DNA of 64,000 nucleotides from Agromyces tardus (GTDB taxonomy: Bacteria; Actinomycetota; Actinomycetes; Actinomycetales; Microbacteriaceae). The notes beneath the pieces were generated by a model, which was not told the origin of the DNA, ran no database searches, and worked only from the letters and a program-made list of their open reading frames with translations. Both the position numbers and the translations under genes were made by a program. The stretch is from the NCBI RefSeq assembly GCF_003710805.1, contig NZ_RHHB01000005.1, positions 89,242-153,241 of the forward strand. The letters run 5' to 3'. This document shows, one piece after another, positions 1 through 9,125 of this stretch; position 1 is the stretch's first letter; every line of letters starts with the position of its first letter.

Positions 1-2
1 GA

Positions 3-992
3 CTACACGACGAGGAGCACCTTCGCGTCGGCCTCGCGGCGTTCCAGCACACGGTGCGCGTCCGGCGCCTGCTCGAGTGCGAACCGGTGCGAGACGCGAG
101 GACCCAGACGCCCCGCCGCAACGTCGGCGAGCACCGCCTCGAGCGCCGCCCTGCGCTCGGCGCCCGTGTCGAGGTAGTGGCTCGCCGCCACCCAGTGCAG
201 CGCGAGCGATCCGGCCGCGTCGCCTCCCGTGATGCCCGAGAGCCGTGCCGGGTCGAAGGGCGCGACCGGTCCGCCCGTCTGCCCGTAGAGCACGAGCGTT
301 CCGCCGCGTGCGACGCTCGCGAGGCTCGCGTCGAAGGTGGGTCCGCCGTTCGCGTCGTACACGAGGTCGGCGCCACGTCCCGCGGTGAGCTCGCGCACCC
401 GCTCGGGAAGGCGGTCGTCGAGTACGATCGCCGCGTGCGCTCCGAGCGCCCGCGCGGCATCCGCTCGCCCGGGCCTCGACGCGACCGCGATCACGCGCGC
501 GCCCGCCGCGACCGCGAGTTGCACGATCGCCCCGCCCGTGGAGCCCGCCGCCGCGTGCACGAGCACCGCGTCACCGGGGGCGACCCGTTCGGCGACGCGA
601 GTGAGCACGTGCGCAGTGGTGCCGGCGAGCGCGACCGCCGCTGCCGTCTCGGGGTCGACGCCAGGGGGCAGGGGCACCACGAACCGTTCCGGCACCGCGG
701 TGAGTTCGGCGTACACGCCGGCCAGGTGCCCGAAGTGCGCCACGGACGCGCCGACCATCGCTGCGTCGACGCCCTCGCCGACCGCCACGACCACGCCCGC
801 CGCCTCGGTGCCGGGAACGAGCGGGAGGTCGACAGGGTACGGTGCACCGGCACGGTGCTGCAGGTCCACGAAGTTCACGCCGATGGCGCGGTTCCGCACG
901 AGCACCTCGCCCGGCGCGGGCACGGGGTCGGGCAGCTCGCGCACCCGCAGCGCGTCAGCCGCACCATGGGCCTCGATCACGATCGCCCGCAT
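3..992 (-). CDS. NADPH:quinone reductase-like MDR-family oxidoreductase
   Basis: A 329-residue zinc-independent medium-chain dehydrogenase/reductase, expected to reduce quinones or enones with NADPH in the cytosol. The N-terminal GroES-like part has the PVPAPGEVLVRN and GVNFVDLQHRAG signatures of quinone oxidoreductases. A Rossmann segment near residue 150 reads VLVHAAAGSTGGAIVQLA, the family AAGGVG-type nucleotide-binding loop. The catalytic zinc ligands of alcohol dehydrogenases are absent, as expected for this branch. I chose the ATG at 992 because family homology begins at MRAIVIEAHG; the frame stays open upstream but that stretch has no family character. It is divergent from the DUF4062 gene. 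The substrate is unknown. Confidence 0.88.
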   Translation of the reverse strand: MRAIVIEAHGAADALRVRELPDPVPAPGEVLVRNRAIGVNFVDLQHRAGAPYPVDLPLVPGTEAAGVVVAVGEGVDAAMVGASVAHFGHLAGVYAELTAVPERFVVPLPPGVDPETAAAVALAGTTAHVLTRVAERVAPGDAVLVHAAAGSTGGAIVQLAVAAGARVIAVASRPGRADAARALGAHAAIVLDDRLPERVRELTAGRGADLVYDANGGPTFDASLASVARGGTLVLYGQTGGPVAPFDPARLSGITGGDAAGSLALHWVAASHYLDTGAERRAALEAVLADVAAGRLGPRVSHRFALEQAPDAHRVLERREADAKVLLVV

Positions 993-1244
993 GCCCGCCC
1001 CCGCCCAGACGCACCCACTGCCGTCGATCGCGGCCGCACCGCATCGCCGAGTTCGGCGAGCCCACGCCCGCGCTCGAGCAGCCTCATAGTGCGATCGTGC
1101 TCGCTCCGCGTCGCGTGCGCAACGCTCCCAGCCTCGGCGGGGGCGGAGCCCACCCGTGCGGCACTGGACGGACTCGCGCCGACCGGCGCACAATGGCACC
1201 ATGTGGCACCGGTCGGGGTGCGCGCGCTGCTCGGCGGGGTCGCC

Positions 1245-3842
1245 GTGAACGGCCCGTCCGATGCGCCGCCGATCCGAACGCCCGACCAGCGGCTGCGGAT
1301 CTTCGTGAGTTCCACCCTCCGCGAACTCGAGCCGGAACGGGCTGCAGCGCGCCATGCGATCGAGCGCCTGCACCTCGCGCCCGTCATGTTCGAGCTCGGG
1401 GCCAGGCCGCATCCGCCGCGGGAGCTGTATCGCGCGTACCTCGGGCAGAGCGACGTGTTCGTGGGCGTGTACTGGCAGCATTACGGCTGGATCGCACCCG
1501 GCGAGGAGGTCTCGGGCCTCGAGGACGAGTACCGTCTCGCGGCGCCGGAGATGCCGAAGCTCATCTACGTCAAGCAGCCCGCGGAACGCGAGGAACGGCT
1601 CGTCGGGCTCATCGGGCGGATCCGCGACGACGACACCGCGTCGTACAAGCCGTTCACCACCGCGGACGAACTCGCGGACCTCATCGAGGCCGACCTCGCG
1701 ACCCTGCTCGCCGAGCGATTCGACGCATCACGCGCGCCGACGGTCTCGGGGGCGGATGCCGAGGACGCCCCGCCGGCCGAGGCCCTCCCGATGGCGTCGA
1801 CCGGCGTCGTCGGACGCGACGCGGAGATCGCGACACTGCTCCAGTGGCTCGACGACGACGGCGACGACCGCCGACGACTCGTCACGCTCGTGGGTGCCGG
1901 CGGAATCGGCAAGACCCGCCTGGCACTCGAGGTCGCGCGACGCGCACGCGATCGCTTCGACCGGGTGACGTTCGTCGCGCTCGAGCAGGTACGCGAGGAC
2001 CGCGACGTGCTCCCGGCGATCGCACGCCGATTCGGCGTGCGCGACTACGGCGACCGGCCGATGCTCGACCGGCTCGCCGTCGCCCGCGCCGGTCGACGCG
2101 ATCTCATCGTGCTCGACAACTTCGAGCAGGTGGTCTCGTCCGCCCCACTGGTCGCGACGCTGCTGACCGCGCTGCCCGACGCGACGGTGCTCGTGACGAG
2201 CCGGACCCGGCTGCGGCTGCACGGCGAGCACGTCTTCGACGTGGACCCGTTGGCCGTTCCGTCGGATCCTGCCGGAGCGGCATCCGCCGAGATCATGGCC
2301 GCACCGGCCGTGCGGCTGTTCCGCGACCGCGCGCGGGCGGCCGATCCGCGCTTCGACGTCACCGACGACAACGCCGAGGAGGTCGCCCGCATCTGCCGGG
2401 CCCTCGAGGGCGTGCCGCTCGCGATCGAGCTCGCAGCGAGCCGGATCCGGGTGCTCACGCCGGCGGCCATGCTGGATCGACTCGACCAGGTGCTCTCCCT
2501 GCCGGCGTCCGGCGCTCGCGACGTGCCCGAGCGGCAGCGCACGATCCGCGCGACCGTGGAGTGGAGCGTCGACCTGCTGAGCGCCGACGCGCAGGCCCTG
2601 TTCACACGGCTCGGCGTGTTCTCCGGCGACTTCAGCCTCGATGCCGTCGAGGCGGTCGCAGCCGGCACGCCATGGTCGGCCGACCTGCTCGACACGGTCC
2701 TCGAGCTCGTCGACGGCAGCCTCCTCCGCCAGCACGACGCCGCCGGCACGCCGTACTTCTCGATGCTCGTGCCCGTACGCGAGCTGGCGACCGCTCGCTT
2801 CGAGCAGGGCCCGGATGCCGCGGCCGCGCGCCGGGCGCATGCCGACCACTACGTGCGTCTCGCCCTCGAGACCGAGCCGCTGCTGCGCGGATCCACCCAG
2901 CCGGCGGCCCTGGACCGGCTCGAGGCGGAACGGGACAACCTTCGATCGGGCTACCGCCACCTCATCGCCCTCGGCGACTCCGACCCGGTCGTCGACGCGG
3001 TCTGGCGCCTGCTCCTGTACTGGTGGATCCGGAACCTGCTTCCCGAGGCGAAGGCCTGGATGGCGGACGTGCTCGGCTCGGGCGCACGACTCTCGGATCG
3101 CACCCGCGCGATCGCGCTCGCGCTCTCGGCATGGGTCTCACTGCTGCAGCCGGGCACGGAGGTCGACCCGGCGCCGATCGAGGAGAGCGCCGCGCTGTTC
3201 CGCGCGGACGGGGATCCGTTCGGGGAGGGGTGCGCCCTGACCGTGCTGAGCGTCGCCTGGATGTACCGATCGCCGCCGGACCTCGACCGGGCGGAGGTCG
3301 TCCAGCGTCAGGCGCTCGAGTTGGTCCCCGCCGAGCGGGACCCGACCTTCAACGCGTTCTTCCGCGCCGGGCTCGGCACCATCGAGCTCTACCGGGGGCA
3401 TCCGGAGGCAGCGCTGGCCATCGCCGAGTCGGTGGTCGCGGACGCCGTCGACACCGGCGACCACTTCGTCGAGGCCGTCCTGCTCACGAACGCCGGATGG
3501 GCGCGGCTCGCTCTCGGCGACCCGCACCCCGAGCTCTTCGGACGGGCGCTCGAGCTCGCGCTGCAGCTGGGGTTCGAGGACGGCACCGGGTACGGGCTGG
3601 AGGGGATGGGCGCGTGCGCGGCCCTGCTCGGCGACGTGGAGCGTGCCGGGCTGCTGCTCGGTGCCGCGGAGGCGGCGCGCACTCGCACCGGCATGGCCGA
3701 TCAGCGGGCGCGGATGACCCATGCGCCGTACGTCCAGATGATCCTCGCCTCGGCCGGGGCCGCCGAGTTCGACGCGGCGCGAGCGCGCGGCCGCGCACTG
3801 TCACGGAGCGATGCGCTGAGCCTGGCCCTCGGGCCGGGCTGA
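1245..3842 (+). CDS. DUF4062-STAND NTPase-TPR protein (signal-transduction or defence-type ATPase)
   Basis: About 865 residues in three parts. Residues 18-155 match DUF4062, opening RLRIFVSSTLRELEPER with the typical (I/V)FVSST and ER motifs. Residues 185-470 form an NB-ARC/LuxR-like STAND ATPase: Walker A GAGGIGKT at 217-224, Walker B LIVLDNFEQ at 287-295 and a GVPLAIELAA motif. The C-terminal half is helical and TPR-like. STAND proteins usually couple ligand sensing by the repeats to release of an N-terminal effector; DUF4062 is one such N-terminal partner, so a regulatory or anti-phage role is possible but unproven. There is no DNA-binding domain. Start: GTG 1245 follows a GGCGGGG stretch; GTG 1218 is the alternative. 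It stands alone, divergent from the quinone reductase. Confidence 0.8.
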   Translation: MNGPSDAPPIRTPDQRLRIFVSSTLRELEPERAAARHAIERLHLAPVMFELGARPHPPRELYRAYLGQSDVFVGVYWQHYGWIAPGEEVSGLEDEYRLAAPEMPKLIYVKQPAEREERLVGLIGRIRDDDTASYKPFTTADELADLIEADLATLLAERFDASRAPTVSGADAEDAPPAEALPMASTGVVGRDAEIATLLQWLDDDGDDRRRLVTLVGAGGIGKTRLALEVARRARDRFDRVTFVALEQVREDRDVLPAIARRFGVRDYGDRPMLDRLAVARAGRRDLIVLDNFEQVVSSAPLVATLLTALPDATVLVTSRTRLRLHGEHVFDVDPLAVPSDPAGAASAEIMAAPAVRLFRDRARAADPRFDVTDDNAEEVARICRALEGVPLAIELAASRIRVLTPAAMLDRLDQVLSLPASGARDVPERQRTIRATVEWSVDLLSADAQALFTRLGVFSGDFSLDAVEAVAAGTPWSADLLDTVLELVDGSLLRQHDAAGTPYFSMLVPVRELATARFEQGPDAAAARRAHADHYVRLALETEPLLRGSTQPAALDRLEAERDNLRSGYRHLIALGDSDPVVDAVWRLLLYWWIRNLLPEAKAWMADVLGSGARLSDRTRAIALALSAWVSLLQPGTEVDPAPIEESAALFRADGDPFGEGCALTVLSVAWMYRSPPDLDRAEVVQRQALELVPAERDPTFNAFFRAGLGTIELYRGHPEAALAIAESVVADAVDTGDHFVEAVLLTNAGWARLALGDPHPELFGRALELALQLGFEDGTGYGLEGMGACAALLGDVERAGLLLGAAEAARTRTGMADQRARMTHAPYVQMILASAGAAEFDAARARGRALSRSDALSLALGPG

Positions 3843-3895
3843 GTCGCCCGTCGGCAGCACTCACGCGGGGGATGGCCCCGCGGCATCCGCCCGGC

Positions 3896-5002
3896 TCAGA
3901 GGCCCGAGTAGGCGTGCAGCCCCTTGAAGAACAGGTTCACGATCGTGAAGTTGAAGAGCACCGCCGAGAACCCGATGATCGCGAGCCACGCCGAACGCGA
4001 GCCCCGCCAGCCGCGGGTCGCCCGGGCGTGGATGTAGCCGGCGTAGATCACCCAGATGATGAAGGTCCACACCTCCTTGGTGTCCCAGCCCCAGTAGCGG
4101 CCCCACGCCTTCTCGGCCCAGATCGCGCCCGCCATGAGCGTGAAGGTCCACAGGATGAAGCCGATGATGTTCACCCGGTACGCGAGGTTCTCGAGCGTGT
4201 GCGAGTCGGGCAGCGTGGCGAGGAACGACTTCTTCATCGCGGTCGCGGTGAGGGCCATCGACTCGCGCCGCGACTGCATGAGCTGCACGACCGAGAGGGC
4301 GAACCCGAGCGCGAAGAAGCCCACCGACGAGCTCGCGACGAACACGTGGATCACGAGCCACGCCGACTGCAGTGCCGGCGGCAGCGGCACGACGCTCACG
4401 TAGAAGTTCACGGTCGCGACGCCGAGCAGCACGAGCACGAGGCCGGTGATGAAGGTGCCGAGGAAGCGCAGGTCCTGCTTCGCGACGAGGATCACCACGA
4501 GGTACACGGTCGTGATCACGAGGGTGCCCGTGAGCGCGAACTCGTACATGTTGGCCCACGGCACGCGGCCCGCGGCGAGGCCGCGCAGCACGTCGGCCGA
4601 GAGGTGGAGCGCCCACGCGAGCACGGTCATCGCGACGGCGACCCGCAGCGCAGGCGATCGGCCGTAGTCGACGGATGCCCCTGCGCTCAACGCGCTCGCC
4701 CAGCGACGCTTCGGCGCGCCCTCCGCACCGTTGGCCGCCGCCGTGCCGGCGACGGCGCCACCGGTGGCCGTCGCAGCGGATGCGGTGCTCGCGCTCGTCG
4801 CGGCCGCGCCCTGCAGCGCCCCGACGCGCTCGCGTCCGGCCGCGGCATCCGTCGCCACGGCTGCGCCGGCGGCCTGCTCGTCGGCGGCCTTCGCGGCCGC
4901 GGCGGAGCGGCGTGCGAGGTCGAGCGAGTAGGCGATGAACGCGATCGCGTACACGGCCATCGCCGAGTACACGCAGAGGATGGAGATCTCGTCGAGCGTC
5001 AC
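3896..5002 (-). CDS. ccsB: Cytochrome c biogenesis protein CcsB (ResC-type haem handling)
   Basis: A 368-residue multi-pass membrane protein of System II cytochrome c maturation. With ResB it forms the haem export and ligation synthetase on the outer face of the membrane. The tryptophan-rich haem-binding WGRYWGWD motif lies at residues 300-307, with candidate haem-ligand histidines at 133, 219 and 325. An Ala-rich linker at residues 32-98 after the first membrane segment is low complexity and probably not conserved. The start is GTG at 5002, seven bases after a TAAGGT hexamer, so it may have its own leaderless transcript although it is the last gene of the resB-ccdA-tlpA cluster. A repeat block separates it from resB. 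Confidence 0.93.
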   Translation of the reverse strand: MTLDEISILCVYSAMAVYAIAFIAYSLDLARRSAAAAKAADEQAAGAAVATDAAAGRERVGALQGAAATSASTASAATATGGAVAGTAAANGAEGAPKRRWASALSAGASVDYGRSPALRVAVAMTVLAWALHLSADVLRGLAAGRVPWANMYEFALTGTLVITTVYLVVILVAKQDLRFLGTFITGLVLVLLGVATVNFYVSVVPLPPALQSAWLVIHVFVASSSVGFFALGFALSVVQLMQSRRESMALTATAMKKSFLATLPDSHTLENLAYRVNIIGFILWTFTLMAGAIWAEKAWGRYWGWDTKEVWTFIIWVIYAGYIHARATRGWRGSRSAWLAIIGFSAVLFNFTIVNLFFKGLHAYSGL

Positions 5003-5009
5003 GGCTTCT

Positions 5010-5015
5010 ACCTTA
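5010..5015 (-). promoter_or_regulatory. -10 hexamer (TAAGGT) for leaderless ccsB
   Basis: TAAGGT on the minus strand lies 7 nt before the GTG start of ccsB. The spacing matches the other leaderless starts in this window. No clear -35 box is visible. Confidence 0.55.
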
Positions 5016-5040
5016 CGTCGAAGAACTTGCTGTGGAACCG

Positions 5041-5220
5041 CCGGTCGAGTGGCGAGCGAAGCACGCGTATCGAGACCCCGGGCCGTCGAGGGTCTCGATA
5101 CGCCGCTCCGCGGCTACTCGACCGGCGGGGCGCCGCTCCGCGGCTACTCGACCGGCGGGGCGCCGCTCCGCGGCTACTCGACCGGCGGGGCGCCGCTCCG
5201 CGGCTACTCGACCGGCGAGG
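5041..5220. repeat. Intergenic palindromic repeat block with four 30-bp tandem units
   Basis: It opens CCGGTCGAGTGGCGAGCGAAG, continues through CGTATCGAGACC and its inverse GGTCTCGATACG, and then carries four 30-bp units at 5101, 5131, 5161 and 5191, each ending CTACTCGACCGGCG. The outer arms can fold back on each other. The last CTACTCGACC supplies the TAG stop and the final Pro-Val-Glu codons of resB on the minus strand. It lies between resB and ccsB. Confidence 0.9.
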
Positions 5221-6967
5221 CATGCGCGTCGGCGAACTCGGCGACCGCCCGGTCGAGGCCCGGATCCTCGCCTCGGGCGAGGCCCGCGTACTCCAGCACC
5301 ACCGTGCCGTCGGCACGTGTCGCGGCCTTCACCCACAGGCGGCGGCGAGGCACGAAGAGCGACACCATGAGTCCGGCGAGGATGAGCAGCGCGAACACGA
5401 GCACCCAGCCCTGCGACGGATCGTGGTGGATGTCGAACGAGGCGAAGCGCGGCACGCTCTTCGCGTACTCGCCGCCCGCGGCATCCGGATCGGCGTTCTC
5501 GAACGTCACCGTGCCCCGGCCGCCCGGCAGGTCCGCGGTCTCGCCGGGCATGAGCTCGAGCGAGTCGACGCCCGTCTTGCCGCCCGTGAGCTGTTCCATG
5601 CCGGTGGGGTCGAGCGTGTAGACCGAGGTGGGCGTGCCCTCGTTGATGCCGAGGTCGCCCGCGTAGACGTTGAGCGTCAGCACGGGGTAGACGAGGTCGG
5701 GGTAGCTCGAGGCGAATGCGCCCGACGAGAGCGTGGTCTGCGTGGGATAGAAGAAGCCGACCATGCCGAGCTGCTCGTCGAGGCCGTCGGTCACCTTCAC
5801 GACGCCGATCGAGGTGAGGTTCTTGTCCTGCGGCAGGAACGGCACCGAGTCCGTGAACACGATCTCCCCGTCGGGATCGCGCACCGTGATCGTCGGCGCG
5901 TAGCCGTTGCCGAGCAGGTACACGTCGGTGTCGTACACGCGCAGCGGTTCGTTCACCTTCACGGTGCGGGCCGCGGGCTCGCCGTCGCTGCCCTGCACCG
6001 TCACGCGGGCCGTGAAGTCGATCGGCTGGCCGAGCGCGTCGGGGTTCTGGGTCTCGTACACGGCGTCGAGGCCGTCGAGGGTGAGCCGGTACGGCTCGAG
6101 CGACGTCGGGTCGAAGAATCGGCCCGGGTTGAACGAGTCGAACGCCGCGAGCGTGTTGACGAACGACTGCCCCTCGACCACGACGCGCTGGCCCGCGAAG
6201 CCGAAGCCGCCGCCGATCGCGACCGTGGCGAGCACGCCGATGAGGGCGGTGTGGAAGACCAGGTTGCCGGTCTCACGGAGGTAGCCGCGCTCGGCCGAGA
6301 CGGACGCCTCGCCGCGCAGCTCGTAGCGCTCGACGCGGTAGCCCGCCTTCTTCAGCTGCGTCGCGGCGCGGGCGATCGCGGCCTCAGCGGCCGCTTCGAC
6401 CGATGAGCCCTCGGGGACCGGCAGGGCGCGCTCGGTGTAGCCCGCGAGCCGCGAGAGTCGCGCCGGGGTGCGCGGCGGTCGTGCCCGGAGCGCCTCGAGG
6501 TGGTGCTTCGTGCGCGGGATGATGCAGCCGATGAGCGAGACGAACAGCAGCAGGTAGACCGCCGAGAACCACGCCGACGTGTACACGTCGAACATCTGGA
6601 AGTTGTCGAGCACCGGCGCGAGGTCGGGGTTGCTGGCGAAGTACTGCGTGACGCCGTTGGGGTCGCTCGACCGCTGCGGCACGAGGGAGCCCGGCACCGC
6701 CGCGATGGCGAGCAGCAGCAGGAGCAGCAGGGCGGTGCGCATGCTCGTGAGCTGCCGCCAGGCGAAGCGCAGCCAGCCCACCGGACCGAGCCTGGGCGAC
6801 GTCACGGTCGCGTCGCCGCCGCCTCCGGGCCCGCCGCCGTCGCCGGAGGCGCCGCGCGACGGCGTCGTGCCGTCGTCGTAGTCGGACGGGCGCAGTGGAT
6901 CCACGCCCGCGTCCCTGCGGGACGCGGCATCCGCTCGCTCAGCGTCAGATCGCGGGGACGAAACCAC
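5204..6967 (-). CDS. resB: ResB-family cytochrome c biogenesis protein
   Basis: A 587-residue partner of CcsB in System II. A basic, Gly/Ser/Asp-rich N-terminus is followed by a membrane segment ([18 protein letters not shown] near residue 75), the ResB signature [15 protein letters not shown], two further membrane segments, a long extracytoplasmic domain, and a last helix ([19 protein letters not shown]) followed by PRRR. The GTG start at 6967 lies inside the 3' end of ccdA (23-nt overlap), which argues for coupling. The C-terminus is odd: the last residues (ASPVE) and the TAG stop come from a copy of the intergenic repeat, so the ancestral end may have been different. Confidence 0.92.
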   Translation of the reverse strand: MVSSPRSDAERADAASRRDAGVDPLRPSDYDDGTTPSRGASGDGGGPGGGGDATVTSPRLGPVGWLRFAWRQLTSMRTALLLLLLLAIAAVPGSLVPQRSSDPNGVTQYFASNPDLAPVLDNFQMFDVYTSAWFSAVYLLLFVSLIGCIIPRTKHHLEALRARPPRTPARLSRLAGYTERALPVPEGSSVEAAAEAAIARAATQLKKAGYRVERYELRGEASVSAERGYLRETGNLVFHTALIGVLATVAIGGGFGFAGQRVVVEGQSFVNTLAAFDSFNPGRFFDPTSLEPYRLTLDGLDAVYETQNPDALGQPIDFTARVTVQGSDGEPAARTVKVNEPLRVYDTDVYLLGNGYAPTITVRDPDGEIVFTDSVPFLPQDKNLTSIGVVKVTDGLDEQLGMVGFFYPTQTTLSSGAFASSYPDLVYPVLTLNVYAGDLGINEGTPTSVYTLDPTGMEQLTGGKTGVDSLELMPGETADLPGGRGTVTFENADPDAAGGEYAKSVPRFASFDIHHDPSQGWVLVFALLILAGLMVSLFVPRRRLWVKAATRADGTVVLEYAGLARGEDPGLDRAVAEFADAHASPVE

Positions 6968-7700
6968 TGATCACCGCCTGCAACTCGTACATCCAGATGG
7001 TCCAGAGGCCCGACACCATGAGCAGGCCGATGACGATGAGCAGCGCGCCGCCGACGATGTTGACGGCGCGGATGTGCCGCCGCACGAACGCGATCGCGTT
7101 CGTCGCCCAGGTGAAGCCGAGCGCCACGAGCAGGAACGGGATGCCGAGCCCGATGCAGTACGCGAGGCCGAGCAGGGCGCCGCGGCCCGCGGAGGCGCTG
7201 TCGGCGCTGAGCGCGAGCACGACGGCGAGGGTCGGGCCGATGCACGGCGTCCAGCCGAGGCCGAACACGATGCCGAGCAGGGGCGCGCCGGCGAGCCCGG
7301 TGGCCGGTCGCCACGATGGCTTGAACGTGCGCTGCAGGAACGTGAACTGGCCCACGAAGACGAGGCCCATGACGATGAGCACGACGCCGAGGATGCGGAT
7401 CATGAGGTCGGAGTAGAGCCGCAGCCACGCGCCGAGCACCCCGAACGCCGTCGTGAACACGAGGAAGACGAGCGTGAACCCGGCGATGAACAGCAGCACG
7501 CCGAGCAGCAGCCGGCGCCGGGCGCGCTTCTGCTCGTCGGCCTCGGCCGAGGCATCCGCGAACCCGCCGAGGTAGCCGAGGTAGCCCGGAACGAGCGGCA
7601 GCACGCACGGCGACAGGAACGACACGAGCCCCGCGGCGAGCGCGATCGGCACCGCGGCGAGCAACTGCCCACTGAACACGACCTCTCCGATGCCGCCCAT
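6945..7700 (-). CDS. ccdA: CcdA/DsbD-type thiol-disulfide electron transporter
   Basis: A 251-residue protein with about six membrane segments. It moves reducing equivalents from cytoplasmic thioredoxin to extracytoplasmic TlpA/ResA-type thioredoxins, keeping apocytochrome c cysteines reduced. The redox-active cysteines are visible in [17 protein letters not shown] (Cys32) and [10 protein letters not shown] (Cys153), the two hallmark Pro-Cys sites of the family. ATG 7700 was chosen because the family's N-terminal membrane segment begins there; it follows the tlpA stop by 14 nt. It overlaps resB downstream. The whole group reads as one minus-strand operon for cytochrome c maturation. Confidence 0.94.
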   Translation of the reverse strand: MGGIGEVVFSGQLLAAVPIALAAGLVSFLSPCVLPLVPGYLGYLGGFADASAEADEQKRARRRLLLGVLLFIAGFTLVFLVFTTAFGVLGAWLRLYSDLMIRILGVVLIVMGLVFVGQFTFLQRTFKPSWRPATGLAGAPLLGIVFGLGWTPCIGPTLAVVLALSADSASAGRGALLGLAYCIGLGIPFLLVALGFTWATNAIAFVRRHIRAVNIVGGALLIVIGLLMVSGLWTIWMYELQAVISGFVPAI

Positions 7701-7714
7701 CTCGCCGGCGCCGC

Positions 7715-8383
7715 TCAGGCCTGCTCGGCGACGAGGTCGCGCACGATGGCCTCGAGGATCGAGGCGTCGGTGAGCTGCCCGAGGATGCGCGCGGCCACGC
7801 GGCCCTGCTTGTCGAGCACGATCGTCGTGGGCACGGCCGCCGGCGGCACGTCGCCCGCGAACGCGAACTGCGCGCCGCCGTCGTTCACGTCGACGATCGA
7901 CGGGTAGGTGATGCCGAAGTCGTCCTCGAAGGATGCCGCGGTCGCGGCCTGGTCGCGCACGTTCACGCCGACGAACGCGACGCCCTCGTCGGCCACCTCT
8001 TCGGACACCTGCTGCAGCAGCGGCGCCTCGACGCGGCACGGCGCGCAGCCCGCGTACCAGAAGTTCACGACCGTGACCTCGCCGGCGAGGTCGGCGGAAT
8101 CGAACTCGTCGCCGTCGACGGTGGTGCCGTCGAACGCGATCGGCTCGCCACGGTCTGCCGCCGGGTACTCCGACACCGTGCCGTCGCCCGAGATGAAGCC
8201 CTTGCCGCTGCCCTCGCGGTACTGCTCGGCGAGCGGGTCGCTCGCGCAGCCGGCGAGGGCGATGACGGATGCCGTGGCGAGCGCGAGCGCGCCGGTCGAG
8301 TAGCGAGCGAAGCGAGCGTATCGAGACCCGTCGCGAGGTCTCGATACGGCCCTGGCGGGCCTACTCGACCGACGAAGGCCCAT
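7715..8383 (-). CDS. TlpA/ResA-type thioredoxin-like lipoprotein with a repeat-derived N-terminus
   Basis: 222 residues. The lipobox IALAGC puts lipidated Cys46 after a hydrophobic stretch at residues 31-45. The thioredoxin fold carries the active-site WYAGCAPCR (Cys113, Cys116) and a cis-proline region [12 protein letters not shown]. It probably reduces apocytochrome c thiols using electrons from CcdA. The start ATG overlaps the stop of the preceding phosphatase gene (TGATG), which fixes it. Codons from about 4 to 30 are encoded by a copy of the genomic repeat (8290-8374), giving an unusually long Arg-rich n-region before the signal helix. No alternative start exists between the repeat and the lipobox, so the repeat appears to be translated. 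Confidence 0.9.
   Translation of the reverse strand: MGLRRSSRPARAVSRPRDGSRYARFARYSTGALALATASVIALAGCASDPLAEQYREGSGKGFISGDGTVSEYPAADRGEPIAFDGTTVDGDEFDSADLAGEVTVVNFWYAGCAPCRVEAPLLQQVSEEVADEGVAFVGVNVRDQAATAASFEDDFGITYPSIVDVNDGGAQFAFAGDVPPAAVPTTIVLDKQGRVAARILGQLTDASILEAIVRDLVAEQA
8290..8374. repeat. Palindromic repeat unit inside the 5' end of the tlpA-like gene
   Basis: CCGGTCGAGTAGCGAGCGAAG runs to CGTATCGAGACC, then GGTCTCGATACG to CCTACTCGACCGACG: one complete inverted-repeat unit. Read on the minus strand it is open and encodes most of the first 30 residues of the lipoprotein. Confidence 0.9.
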
Positions 8384-9027
8384 CACACCGCCCCCAGGTC
8401 GGTGGCCTGCGCGGCCAGCCGGATGGCGGGATCGCGGTAGTCGACCTCGACGAAGCGGCCGCCCCGGCGCTCGAAGGTCGTGATGCTCGACAACGCGCAG
8501 CGACGACGACGCGGGTCGTGGGCGAGCGACCGGCCCGTGATGCGGCGATGCGCCATCCAGATGGGGAGCTGGTGGCTGACGAGCACGACGTCGCCCGACT
8601 CGACCGAGTCCGCGGCATCCGTCATCGCGGCGAGCACGCGGTCGGCGATCGAGCGGAACGGCTCGCCCCAGCTCGGCTCCCACGGGTTCACGAGGAACGA
8701 CCAGTTGCGCACGTCGCGCAGCGCCGAGTCGCGACCGCGCATGCGCATGCCCTCGAAGCGGTTCGTGGGCTCGATGATGCGGTCGTCGAGCGTGGGCTCG
8801 AGACCGAACGCGGCGGCGATGGGCTCCGCCGACTGCTGCGTGCGCTGCAGCGGCGAGGAGACGAGTGCGCTCACGGGGCGCTTGCGCGAGACGAGGTCGG
8901 CCGCGGCGGTCTCCGCCATCTCGCGCCCGAGGTCGCTCAGGCCGTACCCGGGGAGACGACCGTAGAGCACGCCCTGGGGGTTGAAGACCTCGCCATGGCG
9001 CACGAGATGGATCTGCTCGGCCGGCAC
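8383..9027 (-). CDS. Histidine phosphatase family protein
   Basis: 214 residues. The phosphoglycerate-mutase-like motif LVRHGE puts catalytic His11 near the N-terminus, followed by GLSDLGREMA and SSPLQRTQQSAEPIA with the usual phosphate-binding arginine; the second active-site histidine is in VVLVSHQLPIW. Substrates in this broad family range from sugar phosphates to nucleotides and cannot be told here. In related actinobacteria such a gene often heads the ccdA-resB-ccsB cluster, and here it overlaps tlpA by TGATG. The start is GTG 9027, seven bases after a TAGACT -10 box, so the mRNA is probably leaderless. Confidence 0.88.
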   Translation of the reverse strand: MPAEQIHLVRHGEVFNPQGVLYGRLPGYGLSDLGREMAETAAADLVSRKRPVSALVSSPLQRTQQSAEPIAAAFGLEPTLDDRIIEPTNRFEGMRMRGRDSALRDVRNWSFLVNPWEPSWGEPFRSIADRVLAAMTDAADSVESGDVVLVSHQLPIWMAHRRITGRSLAHDPRRRRCALSSITTFERRGGRFVEVDYRDPAIRLAAQATDLGAV

Positions 9028-9034
9028 GGTTCCC

Positions 9035-9040
9035 AGTCTA
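9035..9040 (-). promoter_or_regulatory. -10 hexamer (TAGACT) for the phosphatase-tlpA-ccdA-resB operon
   Basis: TAGACT on the minus strand lies 7 nt before GTG 9027. Transcription would begin at or next to the start codon, giving a leaderless message for the cytochrome c maturation operon. Confidence 0.6.
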
Positions 9041-9106
9041 CGGAGCAGTTCCCTTTGAATCCGCCGAGGGTCGGCCAGCGGCGGTCGGCCCGCCCTCGCT
9101 CGGCCG

Positions 9107-9124
9107 CCGCGACCCGCGTCGCGG
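9107..9124 (-). terminator. Possible terminator hairpin after the Dyp peroxidase gene
   Basis: CCGCGAC/GTCGCGG forms a perfect 7-bp stem with a 4-nt loop directly after the peroxidase stop codon. There is no U-tract, so function is uncertain. Confidence 0.35.
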
Positions 9125-9125
9125 A

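Noticed and set aside
5101..5220. CRISPR-like regular 30-bp repeats (also the 21-bp array at 16868 and the 43-bp array at 29347)
   Set aside because: The units are contiguous with no unique spacers, and no cas genes are present; they are tandem copies of the intergenic repeat family.
842..6406. Very long plus-strand open frame of Arg/Pro-rich composition
   Set aside because: It is antisense to ccsB and resB and out of phase with the DUF4062 gene; composition is that of a high-GC shadow frame.
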